The notes beneath the pieces were generated by a model. The model made no database searches. It was not told where the DNA came from and saw only the letters and a list, made by a program, of their open reading frames with translations. From contig MAGV01000076.1 of NCBI GenBank assembly GCA_001717015.1, positions 1-8,938 of the forward strand: a DNA stretch of 8,938 bases. The letters are read 5' to 3'. Below are positions 1 to 6,099 of the stretch, piece after piece. Positions within the stretch are counted from its first letter, which is position 1. Each line of letters opens with the position of its first letter. Origin of the DNA: Candidatus Methanosuratincola petrocarbonis (ex Vanwonterghem et al. 2016). GTDB taxonomy: Archaea > Thermoproteota > Methanomethylicia > Methanomethylicales > Methanomethylicaceae. A program made the translations under genes and the position numbers.

Positions 1-152
1 GGCAGCCGCTCCTCCCTGCCCTCTTCGCAGGCGCCAATTTCCATACCGCCGACGGACATCGCAGGGAAGGCTTTGATGAATGTGACGCCTACTAGCTCCT
101 CCTCATAGAAGAACTGAGAGTGCCTGATGCTTTCGGAGGGATCTGTAGGCAT
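1..152 (-). CDS. gins23: GINS complex subunit, Gins23-like (5' part only)
   Basis: The gene starts at an ATG at 152 and runs off the left edge of the window, giving about 50 N-terminal residues. After a short polar stretch comes FFYEEELVGVTFIKAFPAM (about residues 14-32), then a Gly-Gly pair and an acidic stretch ending in LP. This resembles the N-terminal B domain of Psf2/Psf3-type GINS proteins, where a Phe/Glu-rich helix leads into a strand ending in a conserved aromatic-Pro/Ser and a G-x-x-G-P-like turn. In archaea that arrangement (B domain first) is Gins23. GINS joins MCM and GAN/RecJ in the replicative CMG-like helicase. A TATA-like box lies about 25-32 bases upstream of the ATG, so the mRNA may be almost leaderless. 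The nearby clamp-loader and Orc1/Cdc6-like genes support a replication role. The A domain cannot be seen, so the call rests on one short domain and on context. Confidence 0.6.
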   Translation of the reverse strand, partial: MPTDPSESIRHSQFFYEEELVGVTFIKAFPAMSVGGMEIGACEEGREERL

Positions 153-176
153 AAGCTATTCAGACGAGACTACGCG

Positions 177-184
177 TTTTAAAG
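177..184 (-). promoter_or_regulatory. TATA-like box for the GINS gene
   Basis: On the minus strand this reads CTTTAAAA inside a locally AT-rich patch (177-190) flanked by GC-rich DNA. It is centred about 28 bases upstream of the gins23 ATG, where an archaeal TATA box would sit for a leaderless or nearly leaderless transcript. The rest of the 114-base gap between the ECF gene and gins23 (153-266) holds no gene, tRNA or obvious T-rich terminator that I can see. Confidence 0.5.
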
Positions 185-266
185 TTTTAACCTTTCGGAT
201 TCGTGCGGCTCACCGCTCCTGACCGAGCAGACAGACCCCGGCTTTCCAGAGAAGGTCTCGACGCCG

Positions 267-989
267 TCACTGCCTCGAGCGGCGCGAGATCACCTTCAGC
301 GAGGCGTAAGCGGGTATTGCGATAGTGATCCCCACCAGAACCTGACCGACGTTGAAGGGCACCTCGGCTATGGCAGCATAACCTAGGAATAGCTGCTCGT
401 AGAGGAAATAGCCTACGACCATCACCGAACCCGAGACCAGCGCGGAAATTGTGGTGTATCCTGCCTCTTGGCGTGCAGAAAACGAAGCGTATGCGACCAC
501 GATGGCGATGGCACCCCCTACGAGCGCCCAAAATGCGAAGGAAAGCTCCACGACAAAGTCGTAGGATCCGATCCACGGGAGCCCGATCGAAACCTCCGAT
601 GGCCCGGAGTAGAACAATGTGCCAATTGCAAGGACCAATAAGAAGACTAGGGCGCTGGCCAGGGCAGAAAGTAGCCGCCACCCCCTTTCCTGGAGTTTGG
701 GTCGCCGCGAGGCCAAGACACCGAGGAGTAGGCCCTCGAACCCCTTGATCACGAGCGTTGCCGGGGCAAAGAGGTAGTACCCGAGGATCAGGTCGGCAAA
801 CATGGATCCGACACCCCCAGCGAACGCGCCTATCCTCGCCCCCCCGAGGAGGGCAGCAAGGAAAACCGCAGACTCTCCGACGTTGAAGTAACCCCTCGTC
901 GCAGGCACGTAGATCGTGAAGGCGACAGTCGCCACGGTCACGAGGGATGTGTAGAAGGCGGTAACCGGGATGTCCCTTGCCAGGCGCAT
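267..989 (-). CDS. ECF transporter S component-like membrane protein
   Basis: This 240-residue, very hydrophobic protein has about six to seven predicted membrane segments (roughly residues 10-28, 40-60, 64-92, 104-127, 145-168, 177-205, 212-233) and a basic C-terminal tail. The first 93 residues carry features I associate with the riboflavin-transporter-like S-component family (COG4720/PF07155 type): VPATRGYFNVGES, a Gly-rich GGARIGAFAGGVGS helix, an Asp in FADLILGYY, and an APATLVIKGFEGLLLG segment. FNVGQVLVGITIAIP near the C-terminus matches the family's last helix. S components bind a vitamin or similar small molecule and work with EcfA ATPases and EcfT. No EcfA or EcfT gene is in the window, so it would use a shared module encoded elsewhere. 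It is longer than the roughly 170-190 residues I expect, the extra part being the segment around residues 100-165. ATG 989 is the first possible start after an upstream in-frame stop. Substrate unknown. Confidence 0.72.
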   Translation of the reverse strand: MRLARDIPVTAFYTSLVTVATVAFTIYVPATRGYFNVGESAVFLAALLGGARIGAFAGGVGSMFADLILGYYLFAPATLVIKGFEGLLLGVLASRRPKLQERGWRLLSALASALVFLLVLAIGTLFYSGPSEVSIGLPWIGSYDFVVELSFAFWALVGGAIAIVVAYASFSARQEAGYTTISALVSGSVMVVGYFLYEQLFLGYAAIAEVPFNVGQVLVGITIAIPAYASLKVISRRSRQ

Positions 990-1023
990 ATTGGCTTCGC
1001 CGGATGAGAGACGATCGCCGATG

Positions 1024-1031
1024 GGATATTA
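1024..1031 (-). promoter_or_regulatory. possible TATA box for the ECF S-component gene
   Basis: The minus strand reads TAATATCC here, about 35-42 bases before the ATG at 989, which would give a leader of roughly 10-15 bases. The match is modest and there is no clear Shine-Dalgarno site before that ATG. Confidence 0.3.
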
Positions 1032-1067
1032 GCCTTGTGGTTGAGTTCCGAATTCGCCAGCTCCTTA

Positions 1068-1091
1068 TGGGGCCATCCAATGATGGCACCA
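1068..1091. repeat. small perfect hairpin in the divergent intergenic region
   Basis: GCCATC (1072-1077) and GATGGC (1082-1087) are perfect inverted repeats around a CAAT loop. One G/A mismatch further out, TGG (1068-1070) pairs with CCA (1089-1091). It lies between the divergently transcribed ECF S-component and rfcS genes, upstream of both candidate TATA boxes, so a protein-binding palindrome (operator) fits better than a terminator. The rest of 990-1227 holds no gene that I can support. Function is inferred only from position. Confidence 0.35.
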
Positions 1092-1226
1092 AGTTCCCGA
1101 AGACGCTTGTGATCCCATCCGAGCAGGAATTTCCCGCGGGTCGCCGTCGGACTGGGGGACATCAGGACGGATCAAGGGCTTTTCCGGTTCAGGCATGAGC
1201 CATTTCCAAGCCCTGGCTCCGAGTAG

Positions 1227-1235
1227 GTTAAATAG
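1227..1235 (+). promoter_or_regulatory. TATA-like box for the rfcS-rfcL operon
   Basis: GTTAAATAG stands out as AT-rich in the divergent region. It is about 25 bases upstream of 1252-1257, which would put the transcript start just before or at the strong Shine-Dalgarno site at 1256-1262. The position supports the TTG start at 1270 and argues against the in-frame ATG at 1195, which lies upstream of the promoter. Confidence 0.45.
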
Positions 1236-1255
1236 CATTTCCTTAAGATCGAATC

Positions 1256-1262
1256 AGGAGGG
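1256..1262 (+). promoter_or_regulatory. Shine-Dalgarno site that sets the rfcS start
   Basis: AGGAGGG is a near-perfect match to the archaeal anti-Shine-Dalgarno sequence. It lies 7 bases before a TTG at 1270. No comparable site precedes the in-frame ATG at 1195, and the ATG at 1288 is too far away, so TTG 1270 is the best-supported start. Confidence 0.7.
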
Positions 1263-1269
1263 GACGCGA

Positions 1270-2235
1270 TTGGCAGCACACGAGGTTATGTGGACAGAGA
1301 AGTACAGGCCACGAACCCTGGACAGCATAGTGAACCAGACCGAGATCGTTGAGAGGCTGAAGAGGTTCGTCAAGGAGAAGTCGATGCCCCACTGCCTCTT
1401 TGCAGGGACGCCGGGGACTGGGAAGACGACCGCAGCGATGTGCCTAGCCAGCGACCTGTACGGTAAGGACTACAAGAAGAATTACCTTGAGCTCAACGCA
1501 AGCGACGAGAGAGGGATCGATGTCATCAGGACGACCGTCAAGGACTTCGCCAGGACTGTTGGGATGGCCGAAGCCCCCTTCAAGATACTCGTCCTCGACG
1601 AAGCCGACAACCTCACGGCAGATGCGCAGCAGGCGCTGAGGAGGACTATGGAGATGTACACTGCGACTTGCAGGTTCATACTCTGCTGCAACTACTTCAG
1701 CAGGATAATCGAGCCTATACAGTCGAGGTGTGCCTTCTTCAGATTCGTGCCACTCAAGCCTGAGGACGTGAGAGCGAGGATAACCTACATCTGCAAGCTC
1801 GAGGACGTAGAGATCACCAAGGAGGGGATTGACGCTCTCATATATGTCGGCAACGGGGACCTCAGGAAAGTGATAAACACGCTCCAGGCGGCTGCAGCCA
1901 CGTCAGAGGTCGTGGACGAGGGCGTGATCTACAGGATCGCCGGCAGGGTCAGCCCCAAGGAGATCAAGGATGTGCTGGCCGACGCCCTAGGAGGGGATTT
2001 CAAGTCTGCGCGCGAGAGGGTAATAGGCCTGATGGTGGAGTATGGACTATCCGGGCTCGACGTCGTCAAGCAGATACATAGGGAGGTGCTCGGGCTCAAC
2101 ATCGATGAGAAGGCAAAGTTGAGGATAATCGAGGCGGTTGGGGAAGCAGAGTTTAGGCTGCTGCAGGGAGGCAGCGACGAGATCCAGATAAACTCGATGC
2201 TCGCAAAGGTGGCAGACTTAGGGCACGGCGGGTGA
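1270..2235 (+). CDS. rfcS: Replication factor C small subunit
   Basis: This is the small clamp-loader subunit. RFC, normally four small and one large subunit in archaea, uses ATP to open the PCNA ring and load it at primer-template junctions. With the TTG start the protein is 321 residues, normal for the family; the in-frame ATG at 1195 would add 25 residues unlike RFC. Visible motifs are WTEKYRP near the N-terminus (residues 8-14), Walker A GTPGTGKT (46-53), ELNASDERGID (74-84), Walker B ILVLDEAD (106-113), a sensor 1 region with CCN (139-141), the SRC arginine-finger motif (152-154), and sensor 2 GDLR (196-199), followed by the helical collar domain. No intein interrupts the P-loop. The TGA stop overlaps the GTG of rfcL, so the two subunits are probably translationally coupled. 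Confidence 0.95.
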   Translation: MAAHEVMWTEKYRPRTLDSIVNQTEIVERLKRFVKEKSMPHCLFAGTPGTGKTTAAMCLASDLYGKDYKKNYLELNASDERGIDVIRTTVKDFARTVGMAEAPFKILVLDEADNLTADAQQALRRTMEMYTATCRFILCCNYFSRIIEPIQSRCAFFRFVPLKPEDVRARITYICKLEDVEITKEGIDALIYVGNGDLRKVINTLQAAAATSEVVDEGVIYRIAGRVSPKEIKDVLADALGGDFKSARERVIGLMVEYGLSGLDVVKQIHREVLGLNIDEKAKLRIIEAVGEAEFRLLQGGSDEIQINSMLAKVADLGHGG

Positions 2236-3449
2236 GACAAGGGTCCGGCGGGTGGCTTGGATTGACAGGAGAAGGGCTGCCGTGGACGGAGCGGTTCAAG
2301 CCAGCCAGCCTCATGGAGGTTGTGGGGAACTACGCCGCGGCTGAGCAGCTGCTCAACTGGGTCAAGAGGAGGCTGGAAGGCGGGGACTCGGTCAAGAAGG
2401 GGGCAATGGTTTACGGACCGCCAGGCACAGGCAAGACGCTCTCTGTCGAGCTCGTTGCCAAAGAGCTCGATCTCGAACTTATTGAGATGAATGCAAGCGA
2501 CTTCAGGACGGAGGAGCTTGTTGAAAAGGTGGCAGGGGGTGCAGCATCCCAAGCCTCCCTATTCGGCAAGAGGGGCAAGCTGATCTTCATGGACGAGATA
2601 GACGGGATCTCGGGAAGGGAGGACAGGGGAGGGCTCTCCTCGATAATCGCGACGATAAAGGCGGCTAAGCACCCCGTCGTGGTCGGAGCGAATGACCCAT
2701 GGGACCCGAGGTTCAGGGGGCTCCGCGAGATCTGCGAGATGATCCAATTCAGGAGGATAAGGAACCAGAGCATCATAGTCTTCCTGAGGAAGGTCGCCAA
2801 GAAGGCGGGAGTGTCGGTAACAGACGGAGCACTCGAGCGCATAGCAGAGTTCTCCAACGGGGACCTGAGGGCTGCGATAAATGACTTCGAGATGCTTGCA
2901 ACTGGCAGGCAGACGCTCAATGAGCTGGAGGTGAGGGGTCTCCAGTTCAGAATACAGGAGCGTGGATCGTTTGATGTGATGAAAGAGCTATTCTCCTCAA
3001 AGAGTGCCCTCGAGGCCAAGCTCGCGCTTGAGGGGACCGCAATGGATCCAGAGATGTCCCTCCAGTGGATAAACGAGAACATACCGAACCAGTACCAATC
3101 GTCCCAAGAGAGGGCAGAGGCATACGACTGGCTCTCAAGGGGCGACGTATTCCTGGGGCGCGTCAAGAGGTGGCAAGTCTGGGACCTGATTGGCTACGCT
3201 CTAGAACTCGCGGCGGGCGGGGCAGCGTTAGCAAAGAGGGGAGAGTACAGGTTTGCCAAGTACAGCTTCCCAAAGAGGATAAGCATAATGAGCCAGACAA
3301 AGGAGGAGAGAGGCGCCAAGCGGGAGGCTCTGGATCTGATTGCCAAGGCGAACCATGTCTCCCGCAAGAAGGCCACATTCGAGTACCTGCCGTATATCGA
3401 GATAATCTCAAGAGGCGGCGTCCGGCGGGCAGGCGCAGGTCACCTGTAA
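2232..3449 (+). CDS. rfcL: Replication factor C large subunit
   Basis: This is the large clamp-loader subunit, partner of the product just upstream. It has an LPWTERFKP start motif (residues 16-24), Walker A GPPGTGKT (62-69), MNASDFRTE (86-94), Walker B LIFMDE (117-122), and a GDLRAAIND sensor 2 segment, then a helical C-terminal region ending in LPYIEII. The GTG at 2232 overlaps the rfcS stop by 4 bases. A TTG at 2262 (start Met-Thr-Gly-Glu-Gly-Leu-Pro-Trp) is an equally plausible start: it removes ten non-conserved residues and follows a GGCGGGTGG stretch. The protein is 405 residues. The last 15 or so residues are Gly/Arg-rich, without the QxxLxxFF-type PCNA-binding motif that I expect at the C-terminus of many archaeal RfcL proteins. 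The 3' end overlaps the convergent mobB-moaA gene by 10 bases. Confidence 0.93.
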   Translation: MRQGSGGWLGLTGEGLPWTERFKPASLMEVVGNYAAAEQLLNWVKRRLEGGDSVKKGAMVYGPPGTGKTLSVELVAKELDLELIEMNASDFRTEELVEKVAGGAASQASLFGKRGKLIFMDEIDGISGREDRGGLSSIIATIKAAKHPVVVGANDPWDPRFRGLREICEMIQFRRIRNQSIIVFLRKVAKKAGVSVTDGALERIAEFSNGDLRAAINDFEMLATGRQTLNELEVRGLQFRIQERGSFDVMKELFSSKSALEAKLALEGTAMDPEMSLQWINENIPNQYQSSQERAEAYDWLSRGDVFLGRVKRWQVWDLIGYALELAAGGAALAKRGEYRFAKYSFPKRISIMSQTKEERGAKREALDLIAKANHVSRKKATFEYLPYIEIISRGGVRRAGAGHL

Positions 3450-4858
3450 AAGGGCTCCCTAGCCGAAACAGCCGACATGAAGAGGCCCTTGAGCCGGTCG
3501 TCTGTCCACCCCGACCTGATCCCCCCAAGGAGGTCGAAGAGGAGATCGTCCCTCATCAGGCATGGCTTCACCTTCCCGTCGCTGGTTACCCTGATCCTGG
3601 TGCACCCTGTGCAGAAGTTGGGGTTGCTTACGGGGCGAACGATCTCGATCGGCAGACCCTTGACCAGATACACTCGCCTCCGATTCATCTCGCCCCTCTC
3701 CACCACGGAGTCGGAAGCGCCCGAAAGCATCTGCTCAGTTTGGGCGAGGTCGACATGGTATTTCTCAAAGAAGCCCTTGTCCAGGTGGAGGTCCTCAAGC
3801 TCTATCAGCTGGAGTTGGGAAGAGTGTCTGCGCGCAAATTCGAGGATGGTGTCGATGCTTGAATCGTTTATGCCCCTCATCACAACCGTATTAATCTTCA
3901 CATGGATCCCAAGCCTGCGGGCAGCCTCGAGCCCCTCGACCACATTCCTGAGGTCCCCTCCCGTTATCGACCGGTAGACGGTTGGATCGACGCTGGGCAA
4001 CGAGAGGTTCAGCCTGCGCAGACCTGCCTCGTGGAGTTCCAAGGCGCGTTCCCGGAGGAGCTGCCCGTTTGTGGTAACGCCCACGTCCTCGAACCCTAGG
4101 GCATAGGAGTAGGCGATAATGCCCCCCAGATCCCTCCTGAGCAGGGGCTCGCCCCCGGTGAACTTGACCCTCCGCATCCCGAGATCCCTGGCGAGACGGA
4201 GTATCCTTAGGACCTCGTCAGTGTGCATCTCACCAGAGGGCGATCCCTCCCCCTCATGGTGGCAGTAGACGCAGTTCAGGTTGCACCGCTGCGTCAGGGA
4301 CATCCTTATGCCGAGGATTCGCCTGCCGTACCTGTCGGTCAGGGGCACTTTCCGCCTTGGTGTCAGGAACCGGCTCTCGATGAAGGCAGCGACCGCCGAT
4401 GGGTCATGGGGCAGGCTGGTCACTCCGCTCACTGGAGCAACATCCTCCTTGAGGACGAAGGCCACGACTCCCTGCAGCTGCGTGCCTAGCCCCAACTCAG
4501 AGGATTCGACAACGGCTATCTTCGGTAGTCCAGAATCCTTGAAGCCCTCGCAGAGAACTATATCAGGGTTGAAGCGCGAGGCCACATCAATCGCCAAAGG
4601 CAGGTCAGCACTCTGGGAGCAGACCTCGAGGTAGCCGCTGGACTGAAGGAGGGTGGATGCCGCGGCGCCAGCCTCGCGGTATTTAAAAGTGTCCTTCCCC
4701 GAGTCGCGTATTTCGTTGTGCGCCGAATGCTTGATAACGCACACTCGGTACCCCATCCGTGTCAGGATCCGTATGATGCCCTCCAGAAGCGTGGTTTTCC
4801 CTGCACCGCTGTGGAACGAGACGATTGCGAGGGCAGGGGGATACTGCATCAATATCAT
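3440..4858 (-). CDS. moaA: MobB-MoaA fusion: GTP-binding adaptor domain plus GTP 3',8-cyclase
   Basis: This 472-residue protein joins two cofactor-synthesis domains. Residues about 9-165 are MobB-like: a P-loop ending SGAGKTT (17-23), IKHSAHNEIRDSGKDTF (42-58) with REAGA (61-65), and DIVLCEGFKDSGLPKI (99-114). MobB binds GTP and assists late Mo-cofactor steps. Residues about 170-472 are MoaA, a radical-SAM enzyme that turns GTP into 3',8-cyclo-dihydro-GTP. Its SAM cluster is C192-x3-C196-x2-C199, GGEP is at 235-238, and the C-terminal cluster is C416-x2-C419-x13-C433. It ends in AREPFYR rather than the Gly-Gly tail of bacterial MoaA. In the P-loop the first glycine of GxxxxGKT is phenylalanine (F15). 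ATG 4858 overlaps the moaB stop (ATGA); an ATG at 4849, preceded by GGATGAT, is also possible. It is the last gene of the operon and overlaps the convergent rfcL 3' end. Confidence 0.92.
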   Translation of the reverse strand: MILMQYPPALAIVSFHSGAGKTTLLEGIIRILTRMGYRVCVIKHSAHNEIRDSGKDTFKYREAGAAASTLLQSSGYLEVCSQSADLPLAIDVASRFNPDIVLCEGFKDSGLPKIAVVESSELGLGTQLQGVVAFVLKEDVAPVSGVTSLPHDPSAVAAFIESRFLTPRRKVPLTDRYGRRILGIRMSLTQRCNLNCVYCHHEGEGSPSGEMHTDEVLRILRLARDLGMRRVKFTGGEPLLRRDLGGIIAYSYALGFEDVGVTTNGQLLRERALELHEAGLRRLNLSLPSVDPTVYRSITGGDLRNVVEGLEAARRLGIHVKINTVVMRGINDSSIDTILEFARRHSSQLQLIELEDLHLDKGFFEKYHVDLAQTEQMLSGASDSVVERGEMNRRRVYLVKGLPIEIVRPVSNPNFCTGCTRIRVTSDGKVKPCLMRDDLLFDLLGGIRSGWTDDRLKGLFMSAVSAREPFYR

Positions 4859-5379
4859 CCACGGATCATTTTTATGAGGTGTGGCGCTTCGGGGAGGATT
4901 ATCCGCTCCATCGCCATCTTCACTGCCTCGGGTGAACCGGGCAGCACGAACACAATCGTCCCGTTCACCACGCCCGCAGCCGCACGGGACGCAATAGCCG
5001 ATGTGCCGATGGACTCGTATGAGAGGTGCCTGAATATCTCTCCGAATCCCGGGATCTGCTTCTCGAAGATCGGCGCAACTGCTTCGATCGATACATCACG
5101 CCTGCTCAGGCCGGTCCCCCCGATTATCACGATAACATCGTTCGATCCTGAGATTGTGCCAGACTTAGTCTCCCTCAATATTTCTTCAATCCTGTTGGGG
5201 AGGTAGATCCGTTTTGAGACCTTGAATTCGTGGCTGAGGATCAGAGAGACTGCCACGTCTCCGCTTATGTCTCGGTACGGCTGGTCCTTTTCCTTCGCAG
5301 CCACGATTGTATCGCTGGTCACGATTACCATGAAACGGAGGCTCTTGGGGAGCCCCTCATGGTGATCAGCTGCGTGCAT
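4855..5379 (-). CDS. moaB: MoaB/MogA-family molybdopterin adenylyltransferase
   Basis: MoaB/MogA proteins adenylate molybdopterin before metal insertion; archaeal MoaB does this for both tungsten and molybdenum. The 174-residue product shows the fold's signatures: VIVTSDT (18-24), SGD (39-41), the GGTG loop (87-90) followed by RRDVSIEAV with D95 at the position of a conserved catalytic Asp, PGFGEIFR (110-117), SIGTSAIASRAAAG (123-136), and VLPGSPEA (145-152). I chose ATG 5379 because AAGGGGGA lies about 9 bases upstream and the length fits the family; an in-frame start at 5421 would add 14 Ser/Thr-rich residues and a 56-base overlap with moaC. With ATG 5379 the gene overlaps the moaC stop by 14 bases, and its own stop overlaps the mobB-moaA start. 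Confidence 0.93.
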   Translation of the reverse strand: MHAADHHEGLPKSLRFMVIVTSDTIVAAKEKDQPYRDISGDVAVSLILSHEFKVSKRIYLPNRIEEILRETKSGTISGSNDVIVIIGGTGLSRRDVSIEAVAPIFEKQIPGFGEIFRHLSYESIGTSAIASRAAAGVVNGTIVFVLPGSPEAVKMAMERIILPEAPHLIKMIRG

Positions 5380-5824
5380 TGAGCTGTTCCCCCTTGTACT
5401 TGTTGAGGACGCGGATCTCACTGATAAATGTCTCTGGGTATTGCCCCCCCTCGTCCTTCTCGTACTTCTTCGTCATGTCCCAAATTGTGAGCAGGGCAGC
5501 AGAGACGCCACAGAGGGCCTCCATCTCCACCCCGGTCTTGGCAAACGCCCTCACCCGGACGGTGCACTCGATGCGATCGGATCCGATCTTGAATTCGACA
5601 GAGACATGGTCGACCGGTATCGGGTGGCAGAGAGGTATGCTCTCAGAGGTCCTCTTGACTGCCTGGATCGCAGCGACCCTCGCCACTGCCAAGACGTCCC
5701 CCTTCTCTATTGAGTTGGATTTGATCAGATTGATAGTCTTTGTCTTGAGCCTTATCGAGCCGCCTGCAACTGCGATCCGCAGGACTGGAGGCTTTTCACC
5801 CACATCGACCATCTTGACGCTCAT
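5366..5824 (-). CDS. moaC: Cyclic pyranopterin monophosphate synthase MoaC
   Basis: MoaC converts the MoaA product, 3',8-cyclo-7,8-dihydro-GTP, into cyclic pyranopterin monophosphate, the first stable intermediate of molybdenum/tungsten cofactor synthesis. The 152-residue protein is complete. It has MVDVGEKP (5-12), the KGDVL lysine (K41), VKRTSESIPLCHPIP (56-70, with the PLCHP loop), KTGVEMEAL (96-104), and IWDMTKK (114-120), whose Asp and Lys match residues needed for activity in bacterial MoaC. The spacing of these blocks is normal, so I expect an active enzyme. The ATG at 5824 overlaps the TGA of the upstream winged-helix gene (ATGA), which points to translational coupling. Confidence 0.96.
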   Translation of the reverse strand: MSVKMVDVGEKPPVLRIAVAGGSIRLKTKTINLIKSNSIEKGDVLAVARVAAIQAVKRTSESIPLCHPIPVDHVSVEFKIGSDRIECTVRVRAFAKTGVEMEALCGVSAALLTIWDMTKKYEKDEGGQYPETFISEIRVLNKYKGEQLNARS

Positions 5825-6099
5825 GCTTTCTGACCCCGCTTTGAGAATGAGTCGAAGAGGGTCCGGATCGCCCAGCCGCGTGGATCATCCTTCTTGAACC
5901 TGAAAATCCTGACCCTGCCGAACCGCTTCTCCTCGATCACCCCTATCTTGCAGAGATCTTCAAGGTGTGCGGAGGTGGTTGTGTGGTTCAGCTTAGTCCT
6001 TCGGGTGATCTCCGATATGTTCATCTCCCCGCTCTCCGCAAGCGCCTTCAAGACCTTTACCCTCCCTTTTGAAGAGAATATTTCTTCGACAGCCATCAT
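5821..6099 (-). CDS. small winged-helix (ArsR/MarR-like) DNA-binding protein
   Basis: This 92-residue protein is essentially a single winged helix-turn-helix domain. A helix with GRVKVLKALAESG (12-24) is followed by NISEITRRT (27-35), a recognition-type helix NHTTTSAHLEDLCKIGVI (38-55), and a basic beta-wing EEKRFGRVRIFRFKK (56-70), then a short basic C-terminal helix. The only cysteine is C50 and no separate ligand domain is visible, so a metal-sensing ArsR function is not supported. It may be a local repressor or activator. The start overlaps the orc1/cdc6-like stop (ATGA); the second codon is also ATG, and GGTG a few bases upstream could serve either. It sits between the AAA+ gene and moaC and is probably made from the same mRNA, so autoregulation of the operon is a reasonable inference. 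Confidence 0.85.
   Translation of the reverse strand: MMAVEEIFSSKGRVKVLKALAESGEMNISEITRRTKLNHTTTSAHLEDLCKIGVIEEKRFGRVRIFRFKKDDPRGWAIRTLFDSFSKRGQKA

Noticed and set aside
153..266. Possible tRNA or small RNA gene between the ECF and GINS genes
   Set aside because: No T-loop GGTTCGAATCC-type block or cloverleaf pairing could be found on either strand; only a TATA-like box stands out.
187..1092. A 301-codon minus-strand frame covering the ECF gene
   Set aside because: It lies in a different frame over the same DNA, is rich in Arg, Gly and Cys without domain features, and is a by-product of high GC. The 240-residue frame has coherent membrane helices and family motifs.
938..1162. A 74-codon minus-strand frame (ATG at 1162) crossing the divergent intergenic region, with a fairly protein-like composition
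   Set aside because: It overlaps the 5' end of the ECF S-component gene in another frame, has no clear ribosome site, and shows no motif I recognise. The region is better explained as regulatory DNA.
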